A DNA stretch of 57,197 nucleotides from a virus: positions 1 through 57,197 of IMG/VR virus record IMGVR_UViG_3300025759_000110. One strand, written 5' to 3'. Within the stretch, counting starts at the first letter, position 1; every line of letters begins with the position of its first letter. The position numbers and the translations under genes are program-made. The notes below the pieces were generated by a model, which worked only from the letters and a program-made list of their open reading frames with translations, did not search any database and was not told the origin of the DNA. Positions 37,058 through 46,960 of the stretch are shown here, piece by piece.

Positions 37058-39985
37058 TTAGTTCCCCTGTCCAGTCGCTCGGTTCATAATTTCCTGCGCT
37101 CTTTCCAAATCTGCGGCATTTGCAGTTGTTGAAAGTGTTAGGATTGGGCCAAGCAGACCTTCCAAGCGTTCGATTTCAAACAATTTCTGGCTAAGAGTGC
37201 TGTTAAGCGCACTGTCGATAGGCGTACCGCTTGCACGAAGTGTAAGAATACGCGCTTTTTCTGTGCGCAGCTCTTCTGCCAAACGAGTAAGTTTGCGAGC
37301 TTCCGTTTCTGGGTTGCGGAAGAAGGCGCGTTCGTCTGGGAACAACTGTGCGGTTGTTTCCAAATCTGCGACCGCAAAACGAGGCGATGCAGATAGAGCC
37401 GAACGACCAAATACTCGAACCATTTCGATGTACTGACGGGCATCCTGAGTATCGCGGAACATTTCGCTGAAATACTGCGGAGCAATCGTACCACCGATAA
37501 GACCGTCGATACCCGCATACACCTTGGACCAGAAACCAGTACCCAAACGTGCTTGACGCAGTGCGTCGCGGACGTTGGCCTTTGTTTCTTGGCTCAGTGG
37601 GTTGCCTTCCGCATCTGTCATGCCGCCAACAAGGTCACTTTCCATTGCATCCAAGGCTTCTTGCGCACCCGCGCTGACGCGAGCGTTGCGGTTAACTTCG
37701 TAAGCAATGGTGTTAGACACCTCAAAGCCGTTTGACGGAATGGCATGTTGAACACCGTTGGTATCTGTAAAGGTCCGACCGCCGTCATAACTTGTGTAGA
37801 CGCCGCTTTCGTAGCCTTCACCCGCTGGAACATAAAAGCCACGAGGCGTGATATCTTCTGTACCAAGACGGAACATTGTGGCTGTACCCGGCGTTGCAGA
37901 GTTAAGACGGTTAACATCCGCCACAACCGCCTGCCCTTCAGGTGTTTTGATGTCCACAACACGTGTAATCGGCTGACCTTGAGCATTTGGCATCGTGACG
38001 CGGAAGTATGACGGCGTGACAGAGACGTCACGATCCAAGATATTCATGGTTTCGCCAGTGCGCTCGTTAATCCGAACGACTGTAACGCTGCCATCCTCAC
38101 CTTGAAGCGTTTCAAAGCGATAATCGGGGTCAATACCAAGGAGAACCTGACGATCTTCAAGCTCCAAGGCTTCAAAACCGTTGCGGTCCATACCAAACTT
38201 GCCAAAGTAATCGCGGTCCGTAAGGACAGGAAGACCCTGCAAGTATTGTTTCTGGGTATCATCTAACGCGTTAAAGGCCGCTTCGTTCATACCAAAGCGG
38301 TTGAAGTAATCGCGGTCACTAATCGGAGCAGTATATGCGGTGTAAGCATCTGCGCCATAATTATTAGCGATTGAATTACGTTCCATTGTGGTCAAGTTCG
38401 GTGAAGAACCTGCGCGATATGTGCGGTTACCGATGGTTACATCCATTGTAAGCGTTACCTGCTCACGATCTGTACCCATGCGTGTTAGCTGATCCGCACT
38501 CATGCTGCTTAGACGCAAGCCACCCGCTCTCAAGACATTGTCATAATAAGCAGTACCGGGAACCGCGGCTGTTTGGCTACCGTCCGCTAGTACAAAGTTT
38601 TCTGCACTTTGCGGCGTTGCACTGACATCACCCATGGCGTTTCCGCCCGCTGCGATAATGTCCATATATGCTTGTGTTCCGGGGATCGCGGTCCGTATGC
38701 TACCGTCTGGCATCTGGAAATTTTCCGCCTTTTGCGGAGTGGTAGAAGTTGACGGAATTGCACGAATAGTTACGTTTTCTTCGCCATATGTGCTGTAAAG
38801 CTCTTCTAGCTGATTACGGGTCAAGGGCCGTGTGCCAAGGCTTCTGGTTACAGGCGTACCATCTACTGTTTCCGTAACGGCAACAGAGTAGATATCACCA
38901 ATATCCTTCTCTCCCGCAGCTAATTCGGCCTGACGCTCGGCAGAATACAGGCTTTGTGAGCCTTGTAGTGCCGCTAAATCAAGCTGACGTTGTTCTGCTT
39001 TTTGAGCTTGCTTGAATTTACCAAACTCGCCAGCCCGCGCCCCGATATTACCAAGAACAGGTGTAAAGGCTGATGCCAAACGCTGCGCTGGGGATTCACC
39101 CGGTTGACCCGGAGACGCAAACGCTAGGCCGCCTTGAGCAATGTCGAACAGCATTTGGGCTTGTGTAAGACTACGTTGCTCTTCGAGGTCCGCAGCGCGG
39201 TCCGTTGGGTCGAAGAGCTGTCCGTACAAAGCGCGTTGCTGCTCAAAGAGTTCTTGTTGACGTGCGTTAGGCAGGGCGACGCCGCCCGGTTGCATATACT
39301 GAACCGCGCCGCCTTGGTTAAAATTTACAGGTGCTGGGCCTCCTTGACCCGGCATCATTTCTTCTTGTGGCATATTAACCGTGGACATGATCCCGCCCGC
39401 CATATCGCCTTGTACTGGCGTATTCATCGCTTCGGGTGCCACGCTGCCGATGCCTTGATCGACCAAGGCTACCTGCATGATTGGCTGAACCAAAGTTAGA
39501 ACCGACTCTGGGGTTTGTGCCGCATCGGCATCCCCAACAATCCCAGCAAGCTCTTGGCGTCTCTCTTGTAGAGGTGCCTGATCGCCTCGGATCGTGTTGA
39601 TGATCTGTTCGTAATCTTCGGTTTCCGCCGCTGCATCCAAATTACCAAAAGAACCAGCGGCTTGCTGGAGCATTGATTCGAGGACCGCGGGGTCTATCCC
39701 TTGTTGCATTGCGCCCGCTGCGGCTGCGTCCATCGGCATGTCCTGTGGAACAGGAAGACCTGCCGCAGAAGGAGATGGGGGCATTCCCATACCGCCGGGA
39801 GGAGCTGGGGGAGGTGGCATTTGTGCGGCAGCCATCATTGGGTCGCCGCCTGCTTGCATGGGAATAACACCCCGACCCATCAGGATGTCCTTCTGGGTTA
39901 CTTTGTTGTCGCCACTCAGGTCAGGAAATCTAGCGGCACCGCCGTTCCTAAACATCTGACGATCCATTACGCCTCTATTCATCAT
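37058..39985 (-). CDS. Large internal virion protein with calcium-loop N-terminus and internal repeats
   Basis: A 975-residue protein. Residues 22-33 (DLSGDNKVTQKD) fit a dockerin/EF-hand calcium loop. A Met/Pro/Ala/Gly-rich stretch follows (about 45-110). In the middle are two pairs of repeats: one pair built on PQxAENF...DGS...PGT and one on DRDYFxxFGM...FxAL. The C-terminal part is helical. It is probably ejected or part of the inner tail. Structural role is from position and composition. Confidence 0.75.
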   Translation of the reverse strand: MMNRGVMDRQMFRNGGAARFPDLSGDNKVTQKDILMGRGVIPMQAGGDPMMAAAQMPPPPAPPGGMGMPPSPSAAGLPVPQDMPMDAAAAGAMQQGIDPAVLESMLQQAAGSFGNLDAAAETEDYEQIINTIRGDQAPLQERRQELAGIVGDADAAQTPESVLTLVQPIMQVALVDQGIGSVAPEAMNTPVQGDMAGGIMSTVNMPQEEMMPGQGGPAPVNFNQGGAVQYMQPGGVALPNARQQELFEQQRALYGQLFDPTDRAADLEEQRSLTQAQMLFDIAQGGLAFASPGQPGESPAQRLASAFTPVLGNIGARAGEFGKFKQAQKAEQRQLDLAALQGSQSLYSAERQAELAAGEKDIGDIYSVAVTETVDGTPVTRSLGTRPLTRNQLEELYSTYGEENVTIRAIPSTSTTPQKAENFQMPDGSIRTAIPGTQAYMDIIAAGGNAMGDVSATPQSAENFVLADGSQTAAVPGTAYYDNVLRAGGLRLSSMSADQLTRMGTDREQVTLTMDVTIGNRTYRAGSSPNLTTMERNSIANNYGADAYTAYTAPISDRDYFNRFGMNEAAFNALDDTQKQYLQGLPVLTDRDYFGKFGMDRNGFEALELEDRQVLLGIDPDYRFETLQGEDGSVTVVRINERTGETMNILDRDVSVTPSYFRVTMPNAQGQPITRVVDIKTPEGQAVVADVNRLNSATPGTATMFRLGTEDITPRGFYVPAGEGYESGVYTSYDGGRTFTDTNGVQHAIPSNGFEVSNTIAYEVNRNARVSAGAQEALDAMESDLVGGMTDAEGNPLSQETKANVRDALRQARLGTGFWSKVYAGIDGLIGGTIAPQYFSEMFRDTQDARQYIEMVRVFGRSALSASPRFAVADLETTAQLFPDERAFFRNPETEARKLTRLAEELRTEKARILTLRASGTPIDSALNSTLSQKLFEIERLEGLLGPILTLSTTANAADLERAQEIMNRATGQGN

Positions 39986-41874
39986 CCAAATAACCCCGCT
40001 TTCTGTGCGCCGCCGTAAGCCGACAGACCTGCTATGCCAAGACCCAAGATTTGCTGGGCAGGCGATGCTGTTGGTGCAGTGGTGCCAGTAATACTTTGTT
40101 GAGACGATGGAGCGCCTTTATAAATATCTGACAAGAAACCCACACGTTGATATGGTTCGTAAAGTTGCTGCAACTGTGTCTGGCGTTGTGCTTCCAGAGT
40201 TGCTTGCTGTTGAGCTTGTTGCTGTTTGCCCAGATCGAACAAGAACCCTTGCTCGCGCTGACCCATTTGCTGCCCAAGTTCGCCAAGCGACGCTTGACGT
40301 AGACCAAGCGTACCAAGCGCCTCGCCTTGTGCCAGACCAAGCTGACCGTATTGTGCGCCAAGACCGCCAATACCTTGGCCCAAACGACCAAGAGCTTCCT
40401 GACCCGCCAGACCAAGTTGGCCCGCGGCTTGTGAGCCTTGTACGCCAAGTCCGGCTTGCGCCTGACCCAACTGACCCGCTTGCAAACCAAGCTGTCCAGC
40501 CAATTGTTCGGCACCGATGCCCATTTGACCAGCCTGACCAGCAATCTGAGCCTGTGTTTGTGCGCCCTGAAGACCTAACTGACCAGATTGACCCGCTAAC
40601 TGACCCGCTAACTGAGCTGCGTTCATGCCTGTAGAGGCAGCCAATTGCTCAATATTCATGCCCGTTTGTGCCAAAGCCTGCGCATTTGCGGCAGCCATCT
40701 GCTCACCAGATAACCCAAGCTGACCCGCAACCTGTGCCGCCTGAATACCCTGCGCACCCGCTGCTTGAGCGGCCTGAATACCAGCCTGTGCGCCTTGTGC
40801 GCCAAGTGCCCCAGTAAGTTGTGCCGCTTGCTGACCACGCGCTTGTTGGGTTTCATAAGCCTGCTGTGCGCGTTGCGCGGCGCTTTCAAAGCCCGCCTGA
40901 CGCATCTGCGCTGCCGTCCGCCCTTGCTGTTCAAGGATGTTACGGCCTAATTCTTGTTCCGCTACGGCTTGACGAGAACCGCCAAATGCGCCCGCACCAA
41001 CCGCTTGCGCTCCAACCTGTTGTTGCTGAATATCACCCGCGCGTTGAATATCCTGAAGGGCTTGCTGCACCGCGGCATCTTCATAAGCACTCATAAACGG
41101 GCTAATTTGACCCGGATCAAAGCGTTCAGTTGTGCCTTCTAAGCCAGCAATACCGGTTAATGCAGCACCTGTACCCAAAGCACCCGCCTGACGCAGAGCT
41201 TCTGCGGCACCCGCTGCACTTCCAAGAGCGCCTTGGCCCATCGCACCGTATGTACGTGCGCCTTCGGTAGCCGTTCCAAGCTGACCCGCAAGAGTTTGAC
41301 CAACCCCTGCTCCGCCAAGAGCTGCGCGGTCCGCGACTTGTTGTCCGATGCCCGCGGCAAGACCCATACCGGTCTGCGCTTCAGTAACTTGTCCGGGTAT
41401 TTGATCGTATGCGCGAAGCTGATCTGCCATAGACTGAGCGGCAATGTCCCGTGCGCCTTGGGCCGCGCCTGACATAGCACCTGTCGCGGTTTCTACACCC
41501 TGCGCACCGTAGCCTAAATTAGCTGCAATACCTTCTTGTGCGGCAGTAATCTGGCCCGGGATGTTCTGAATGCCCGTTTCCATGGCTCCGAGGGCCGCGG
41601 TCTGGTAAGGAACCGCCCCTGCCATAACACCGCCAAGAGCGGTTTGGGCATCACCAAGCGTATATCCTGCTTCTTGTAAGTATGGTTGGTATCCACCAAC
41701 CCCTGCCGCTGCGAGTTCGCCCGCAGTGACCTGCAATTGCGACATATCCGCCACGAGTTGTGGCGGAATGGTTATGCCTTGGTCTGCTAATGCCTTCGCG
41801 GATTGTAAGAGGCCAATTTTATAGGCTTCAATATCCGGGGCTTCGCGGACTATCTGTTCGGTAACTTCAGACAT
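39982..41874 (-). CDS. Alanine/glycine/glutamine-rich internal virion protein
   Basis: A 630-residue protein dominated by Ala, Gly, Gln and Leu with irregular repeats of LAGQLGLQGAQ and QAAQ type (about 60-540), which should form long amphipathic helices. Similar low-complexity helical proteins are part of podovirus inner cores. The C-terminus (PAQQILGLGIAGLSAYGGAQ) could touch membrane. It overlaps its neighbours by 1-4 bases. Family is not recognised beyond this. Confidence 0.72.
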   Translation of the reverse strand: MSEVTEQIVREAPDIEAYKIGLLQSAKALADQGITIPPQLVADMSQLQVTAGELAAAGVGGYQPYLQEAGYTLGDAQTALGGVMAGAVPYQTAALGAMETGIQNIPGQITAAQEGIAANLGYGAQGVETATGAMSGAAQGARDIAAQSMADQLRAYDQIPGQVTEAQTGMGLAAGIGQQVADRAALGGAGVGQTLAGQLGTATEGARTYGAMGQGALGSAAGAAEALRQAGALGTGAALTGIAGLEGTTERFDPGQISPFMSAYEDAAVQQALQDIQRAGDIQQQQVGAQAVGAGAFGGSRQAVAEQELGRNILEQQGRTAAQMRQAGFESAAQRAQQAYETQQARGQQAAQLTGALGAQGAQAGIQAAQAAGAQGIQAAQVAGQLGLSGEQMAAANAQALAQTGMNIEQLAASTGMNAAQLAGQLAGQSGQLGLQGAQTQAQIAGQAGQMGIGAEQLAGQLGLQAGQLGQAQAGLGVQGSQAAGQLGLAGQEALGRLGQGIGGLGAQYGQLGLAQGEALGTLGLRQASLGELGQQMGQREQGFLFDLGKQQQAQQQATLEAQRQTQLQQLYEPYQRVGFLSDIYKGAPSSQQSITGTTAPTASPAQQILGLGIAGLSAYGGAQKAGLFG

Positions 41875-43796
41875 TAAGCCATGGCCCTCCCGCGGCTTTC
41901 CAGATTACGCATGACCGAGTACATGTTCTGGATGCCATTGTTTAGGTTTCCGTTCCCCAAGCCGCGTACTGCGTCTGTCGTCATGACAAACTCACCCGGC
42001 ATGAGCATTGCGCGGACACTGTCCTGCCCCGGAATACCCTCATTGGGCATGATGCCGCCATTGCGGCGCGGGAAAATCTCGCCACCTTCCGCAGCATACT
42101 GAACAGGCCGTGCAAACGGTCCGCCCGGTGTACTACCTTGAAGGAAGTATTGGTTAGGATTGTAAGTAAATTGTGTTGGCACGTTGTAAGTATCGTAGTT
42201 TGGCGCTCGGATCGTCAGATCGTTAAGTGCCCCTACTGAATAACTGTCACGAGGCACGTATTCACCAGTGTTTGGATCAAGAACCACACTGCCTAGATCG
42301 CCGACTAGGTACTTGCTTGGATCAGCCGCTACCAAATCTTCACCCGTAATAACGTTGCCATCTGCGTCACGCTCTGCAATCCCTAGCTCTTCGGCTGGAA
42401 TTGGCTCAAATGCGCCTGCGGCAGTCGCTGCGGTCAAGCCCGCGGTTGCCAATGGTGCATATGTGCGCAAGAAGCCCGGTCCAAGAGACGAGGCTGTTAC
42501 ACCTTCCGCGGCTTTTGCAGCAACCTGTGTGGCAAGAGAGGGATCGATGCCTTGTGAAATTTGCTGACCAAAGGTTGTTCTCGCTGTATTTGCTTGCGCA
42601 GCGGCAACTTGATCTGCCGTTGGACCCGCTGGGAAGAACGCATCTTTCATGCCTTGTGTAAAGCTTATGTCGTCGCCCGGAGTAAGTGCGCCTCGAAGAC
42701 TTTCTGTAAAGCTCGGAGGTTCGTAAGTCGGAACAGTAGGCGCTGTTGTTGGATTTACTGTCGCACCTGCTGGAATTTGTCCGCCAGAAGGTATTGTAGC
42801 TGTTTGACCGGTGGTCAATGTTACATCTACTGGACTTCCTGTGTTGTTCAAACGCGCTACTGCGGTATCCGCGTTTCTAAGAGCCTCTGTTGCGGTCGCT
42901 TGTGAAGGCGTTTGTGACGTTACAGCGTCGTCGATTACATCTGGAGGCGCATCTCTAGTTGAAATACGAACATTATCAGCGACCGCAGCTTCAGTTGGAA
43001 CATATTCGCTAAAGAAGGTCTGTTTGCCAGCGTTAGCTGCTTGAGCTGCTTCGCCGCCAAAGACATTGGAAAGCGACGTTTGTGCGCCAGAAACAGTCTG
43101 ACCAAAACGACCAATCGGGTCAGCCAGACCAGACTGTACGTTTTCTAAGAATTTACCGGGTCCTGTGAAGCCTTGGAATACCGCGCCAGTTGCACCCGCA
43201 ACCAATGCTGACTTCAAAGCGTCCTTAATAGAACCGCCTTGGATAAGTGTACCAATGCCTGAACCAAGAGCTGCACCGTAAATAGGTCCGAGAGGCGTGA
43301 ACGACAAAGCGATAGGAAGGATAACGGGGGCAACCTTCTTGACCACTTTAACGACCGACTTAACGATTTTCTTTACGGCATTACCAACTTTCTTAAAAAT
43401 CTTTTTTATAAACTTAAAAAATTCGGGAGCGCCTGTTTCAGGGTTAATGCTGTTTGCATCCGAGCCAACAACGTAACGTTCAGGGTCCTCGACGCCCGCT
43501 TCACGTAGTTTTTGAAAAATTGCTTCTTTAAACTCAGGATCGTCTTTAAAGAAGTCGGCAGGAATAACAAGCTCACCAGTTTGAACGTGAGCAATAGTAT
43601 CGTCACCCTCGCGGCCCATTGCCGCCATTTTCTTTGTCAAAGCAGGGAACTGGGCAATGCCCTCATCGCCGTATTCTTCTACGCCGTCATCATCGTCACC
43701 GTATGCCGCTTCGAGTTCGTCATCATCCATGACGAAGTTGCCAATACCACCGTCGGGAACGGTTAACTCTTCAATTTGTTCTGCTTCTAATGCCAT
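41874..43796 (-). CDS. Virion protein with a cationic amphipathic helix
   Basis: A 640-residue protein. An acidic N-terminus leads to DTIAHVQTGELVIPADFF, then to residues 126-155, a run of Phe/Ile/Val alternating with Lys (FFKFIKKIFKKVGNAVKKIV ...), then a hydrophobic small-residue stretch. The C-terminus (GEIFPRRNGGIMPNEGIPGQ, LMPGEFVMTTDAVRGLGNGN) is typical of tape-measure or ejection proteins. The cationic helix looks membrane-active, like antimicrobial peptides. A membrane-penetrating ejection role is inferred. Confidence 0.75.
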   Translation of the reverse strand: MALEAEQIEELTVPDGGIGNFVMDDDELEAAYGDDDDGVEEYGDEGIAQFPALTKKMAAMGREGDDTIAHVQTGELVIPADFFKDDPEFKEAIFQKLREAGVEDPERYVVGSDANSINPETGAPEFFKFIKKIFKKVGNAVKKIVKSVVKVVKKVAPVILPIALSFTPLGPIYGAALGSGIGTLIQGGSIKDALKSALVAGATGAVFQGFTGPGKFLENVQSGLADPIGRFGQTVSGAQTSLSNVFGGEAAQAANAGKQTFFSEYVPTEAAVADNVRISTRDAPPDVIDDAVTSQTPSQATATEALRNADTAVARLNNTGSPVDVTLTTGQTATIPSGGQIPAGATVNPTTAPTVPTYEPPSFTESLRGALTPGDDISFTQGMKDAFFPAGPTADQVAAAQANTARTTFGQQISQGIDPSLATQVAAKAAEGVTASSLGPGFLRTYAPLATAGLTAATAAGAFEPIPAEELGIAERDADGNVITGEDLVAADPSKYLVGDLGSVVLDPNTGEYVPRDSYSVGALNDLTIRAPNYDTYNVPTQFTYNPNQYFLQGSTPGGPFARPVQYAAEGGEIFPRRNGGIMPNEGIPGQDSVRAMLMPGEFVMTTDAVRGLGNGNLNNGIQNMYSVMRNLESRGRAMA

Positions 43797-44029
43797 TATC
43801 CCGCTCCACCAGTGATACCTTGCGGCATGGTTACGTTAATAATTGTACTTCGCTTTTCTCCTCCAGTCCATGAAGAACCGCACTGTGGGCAATTCCCGTC
43901 TGGGTAAGATGCTATTTCTTCAGGTGTATCCACCTCATTACTACATGTAACACAATGCACCACATCTCGGCTAGTAGAAGGATGCCATTTACTGCCATCA
44001 GGCATAGTAATTACTGTATTTTCACTCAT
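43796..44029 (-). CDS. Zinc-ribbon small virion-operon protein
   Basis: A 77-residue protein with CVTC and CPQC 22 residues apart, a zinc ribbon, and flanking beta-rich sequence (ITMPDGSKWHPSTS; IINVTMPQGITGG). Zinc ribbons in late operons may stabilise small tail proteins. Its stop and start overlap neighbours. Function is not known. Confidence 0.72.
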   Translation of the reverse strand: MSENTVITMPDGSKWHPSTSRDVVHCVTCSNEVDTPEEIASYPDGNCPQCGSSWTGGEKRSTIINVTMPQGITGGAG

Positions 44030-44322
44030 GATGTTGTTACCGTGACGTCTCCCACGGCCCCCGTTGCTTGCTGACCACGAACATGAGGCGTGTCAGCAAG
44101 CGTGATTTTTACGAATCCATCTTGCTGAAATAGAGCGCCAGTCTCTAATCCGCTATCGTCAGTCTGTAGGTTGGTTAATACCAGTTGCGTGTGTCTCCCC
44201 TCACCCGGGTTCTGCATATTCTCCAAATATGTAGAGAAAGAACGCACTAACTCTGCAAAATATTGTTGAGTATATTCACCGGGAGGTATCGGGAAGAACG
44301 GACGAACTAGGTTTCTTGACAT
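44026..44322 (-). CDS. Small tail-module protein
   Basis: A 98-residue protein (FFPIPPGEYTQQYFAELVRS helix, then a beta region GALFQQDGFVKITLADTP). It ends in QATGAVGDVTVTTS, the same short beta motif repeated in the LamG protein and near the end of the 101-residue neck protein. A role as a linker or tail-tube accessory is inferred. Confidence 0.68.
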   Translation of the reverse strand: MSRNLVRPFFPIPPGEYTQQYFAELVRSFSTYLENMQNPGEGRHTQLVLTNLQTDDSGLETGALFQQDGFVKITLADTPHVRGQQATGAVGDVTVTTS

Positions 44323-46439
44323 TAACGTCTCCCATCTGGACGAACATCAAGACGTGGCGAGCCAAGCCGCCAAGCAATACCCGTATCGGTCGTTTCAATA
44401 CGGAATGCAAACGATCTGCCACGCAAACGTAAGTGAACTTGATCGGTAAACTGTTCAACAGGCACAGAAGCCGTCTTTTCTATAGTCGAAGCCGTGCTAT
44501 TGGCATATGCATCACCCGGGAAATTACGCATTTTGACCGTCATACTGGCCCCCGGCGTCTCATTCGTACTGTCTCTGAACGTCAAATCAGGCACAATCCT
44601 GCGCACAAACGCAAAGTTATCACCCTCGCCAATATCTAACTGACTGCTCTCAATATAGGACGTAATTGCCGACGCTGGATTGGTCGAACCGTCGTCCAAA
44701 CCAAACTCCTGATAGTAAAGCGCGTGGTCCGTGGACGCCGCAACGGGATACGCGTCCACCCCGCGGTCCAACCAACATGTACGGGAAAGCGTACCGTAGT
44801 ACCAAATCTGTTGCTGGTAGTTGTAAACCACATAACGGTCATTTTCAGTGCTATTCGCTGACGGATAGAACCACCAAACTTCAGAATATGCCGTGTTTGT
44901 CGCAGCCGTAACCTTGTCAATCTGACCTTCGTTAAAGTCACTAAACACATAGTCGCGGACCGTGCATGGCAAACGCTGTACCGTACCGCCATAGACGTAG
45001 AACTCTTCCGCGCCCATCCAAAACACGTTGTCTTCCACAGAAACCGCGGCAAGTGGCCCCGCAATCGTAATGTTTTCCGACACCAAGTTAATGCCGAAGG
45101 TGAAGGGTGGTCCCAAATACTGCATTGCGTGTAGCGAAACGTCGGTAAACACAAGGATTTGCTGGCGCGTTTCAATCGCGTTAACAATCTCGGACCCCGA
45201 ACCTAACCGAAGGTCACCAGCGGTGTTTGTCGCTTGTGCAGCCCAAACCAACGGGTTCTCTTGGTCAGAGAACCGGATTAACAAAGGGTCTTGTGTGCCA
45301 ATGTCGTTTTCAGGATCGCAACCAAAAGCAATAATGTGTCTGTCGCGGTCTGAAACCAAAACCTTTTTGGCAATTGTCGGCGTTGTACTGTCCGCACCCG
45401 CCAAATCTTTTAGCTCAACAGCGCGTGTGGTCAAACCGTTGGTTTTATCCCAGTAGTAAATGCCGCCGTCGCGCACATTAATAAGCAGGTCTTCACCAAA
45501 GTTATCGTGCGACCAAATACGCAATGTCGAACCTTGTACAGCCAAAGACGCGCCCGAACCCCACGTGCCACGTGCCCAAGTGCCTGCGCCCCAGCCCGTA
45601 CCTGTAACCGTGGTGTCCAAACCAGACTGGATTTGATACGTGCCAACAACAGAAGCTCCGCCATTACCCGTGTCAGAAGCCGTCGCAAAGACGTAAGTTG
45701 GCGTATAGCCCGTTGTTGTTGTTATTGAGTTCAGTGTTGCCACTTCACGCGCTTCGACCAAGTAGGTGTCATTGTCTACAACGTGACTAATCTGGTATTC
45801 TTGGTTCAAGATGTCGGCGGTTATAGCGTCGCCAAGCGTTGTAGCTCCGCTAAACGTTACAAAGTCATTATCCTCTGCACCGTGGGCCGTGTCTGATATA
45901 GCGATGGTCGCGCACTTTACGGCGTCACCACTTGTGTGCGCTGCGGCGTCCGTGCCATTAAAACCACGCTCCAAGCCTACCAAATCACTACCGCTAATTG
46001 CAGCGTAGCGAATAACTTCGTCGTTAATCTTAATAACGCCTGTTTCAGGAAACCCGGTAGAACTTGTCAGTGTGAGCATTGTGTCGGCAATACTGACGTT
46101 TCCGTTCAAAGTATTAGCTGCCGCGGCGAACGTTACGTCGCCCGCAGAAGTCGTTGCACGAATGGGCGTAATATCGGAATACCCGCCACCTTCGTTAATG
46201 TAATACTTCAGGTGCGTACCAACGCCCAGATACCGCGAACCGTCGAGCGCGACCCACGGGTGTAAAGCGCGGCATGTACCTAAGTGAAAGGTGGCGGAAG
46301 TTTTCTCCCAGCCACCTATTTTTTCAGGGAAGCCAAAACGAAACCGTACCTTGTCACAGTCAAACCAACCACCCTCGTTACTATACGAGGTGGTTTCTCG
46401 GTTAACACCGGGGCGGAATTGCAACTTGGTAAACGGCAT
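44322..46439 (-). CDS. Tail nozzle/needle-hub protein (P22 gp10 / T7 gp12-like)
   Basis: A 705-residue mostly beta protein. It opens with PGVNRETTSYSNEGGWFDCD and KVRFRFGFPEKIGGWE, a signature of podovirus tail nozzle proteins, and has WHP-like blades, an inserted Ig/fibronectin-like part (about 90-220) and the core EEFYVYGGTVQRLPCTVRDY. It forms the distal tail tube to which fibres bind. It lies with gp4-like and gp11-like neck genes nearby. Family assignment is good. Confidence 0.85.
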   Translation of the reverse strand: MPFTKLQFRPGVNRETTSYSNEGGWFDCDKVRFRFGFPEKIGGWEKTSATFHLGTCRALHPWVALDGSRYLGVGTHLKYYINEGGGYSDITPIRATTSAGDVTFAAAANTLNGNVSIADTMLTLTSSTGFPETGVIKINDEVIRYAAISGSDLVGLERGFNGTDAAAHTSGDAVKCATIAISDTAHGAEDNDFVTFSGATTLGDAITADILNQEYQISHVVDNDTYLVEAREVATLNSITTTTGYTPTYVFATASDTGNGGASVVGTYQIQSGLDTTVTGTGWGAGTWARGTWGSGASLAVQGSTLRIWSHDNFGEDLLINVRDGGIYYWDKTNGLTTRAVELKDLAGADSTTPTIAKKVLVSDRDRHIIAFGCDPENDIGTQDPLLIRFSDQENPLVWAAQATNTAGDLRLGSGSEIVNAIETRQQILVFTDVSLHAMQYLGPPFTFGINLVSENITIAGPLAAVSVEDNVFWMGAEEFYVYGGTVQRLPCTVRDYVFSDFNEGQIDKVTAATNTAYSEVWWFYPSANSTENDRYVVYNYQQQIWYYGTLSRTCWLDRGVDAYPVAASTDHALYYQEFGLDDGSTNPASAITSYIESSQLDIGEGDNFAFVRRIVPDLTFRDSTNETPGASMTVKMRNFPGDAYANSTASTIEKTASVPVEQFTDQVHLRLRGRSFAFRIETTDTGIAWRLGSPRLDVRPDGRR

Positions 46440-46451
46440 TCATCACTCCAC

Positions 46452-46688
46452 CTAGTTAACGACTTCTGCTTCCTCTACCTCTTCTTGAGGGTTTTCGAGG
46501 GCATCCGCCAATAGTTCAACGAACTTCTGACGCCCAATAGACAGTTGGTCCAAGTTAAACTGAGCGTTGCCCAGCTTGCGGTCCAAATCCTGAACGTGGT
46601 TCAGGTATGCCTTTTGAGTGTCGTTCATGTCTTCGACAAAGTATTCTGTGTCGTTGACTGTGATGGGTGTCTTTTCATTTTTTCCCAT
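46452..46688 (-). CDS. Small coiled-coil protein
   Basis: A 78-residue protein (ITVNDTEYFVEDMNDTQKAY, then a helix QDLDRKLGNAQFNLDQL). AGGAG precedes the ATG. The pattern matches a short phage domain of unknown function (DUF6447-like). It sits between nozzle and fibre genes and may be a fibre assembly factor. Confidence 0.68.
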   Translation of the reverse strand: MGKNEKTPITVNDTEYFVEDMNDTQKAYLNHVQDLDRKLGNAQFNLDQLSIGRQKFVELLADALENPQEEVEEAEVVN

Positions 46689-46710
46689 GCTAGTCTCCTA
46701 TGTTAAAGTT

Positions 46711-46932
46711 TTACGAGTTAGCTGCAATAGCAGCGTTAACCGCAGTCATATCTTCCGTTGTCCAGAAGTCTTTAGCAACCATCAACTGTAGATGCTCTAC
46801 GTTGCGTGACACAGTGTCAGCCCATTCAGCATCGTCCATGCCCTCTGGTTGCCCAGCGTTTAATAGATCAACAGAGTGACCCATTGCTGTGTAGTGTTGT
46901 GCGATTTCTTCCGCAGTTGGTGTATCAGTCAT
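46711..46932 (-). CDS. Small acidic protein after the tail fibre
   Basis: A 73-residue protein starting at the ATG at 46932 (AAAGGAG 6 bases upstream). It is helical and acidic (AEEIAQHYTAMGHSVDLLNA; VEHLQLMVAKDFWTTEDMTA). Short proteins with this ending often follow tail fibre genes, where fibre chaperones are expected. Role inferred from position. Confidence 0.68.
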   Translation of the reverse strand: MTDTPTAEEIAQHYTAMGHSVDLLNAGQPEGMDDAEWADTVSRNVEHLQLMVAKDFWTTEDMTAVNAAIAANS

Positions 46933-46960
46933 GTCTTTCTCCTTTTCTGACTGGTTACGA

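Noticed and set aside
40107-40634. Long plus-strand frame opposite the Ala/Gly/Gln-rich virion gene
   Set aside because: Produced by low-complexity antisense codons (many Asp/Pro/Val repeats); no start signals.
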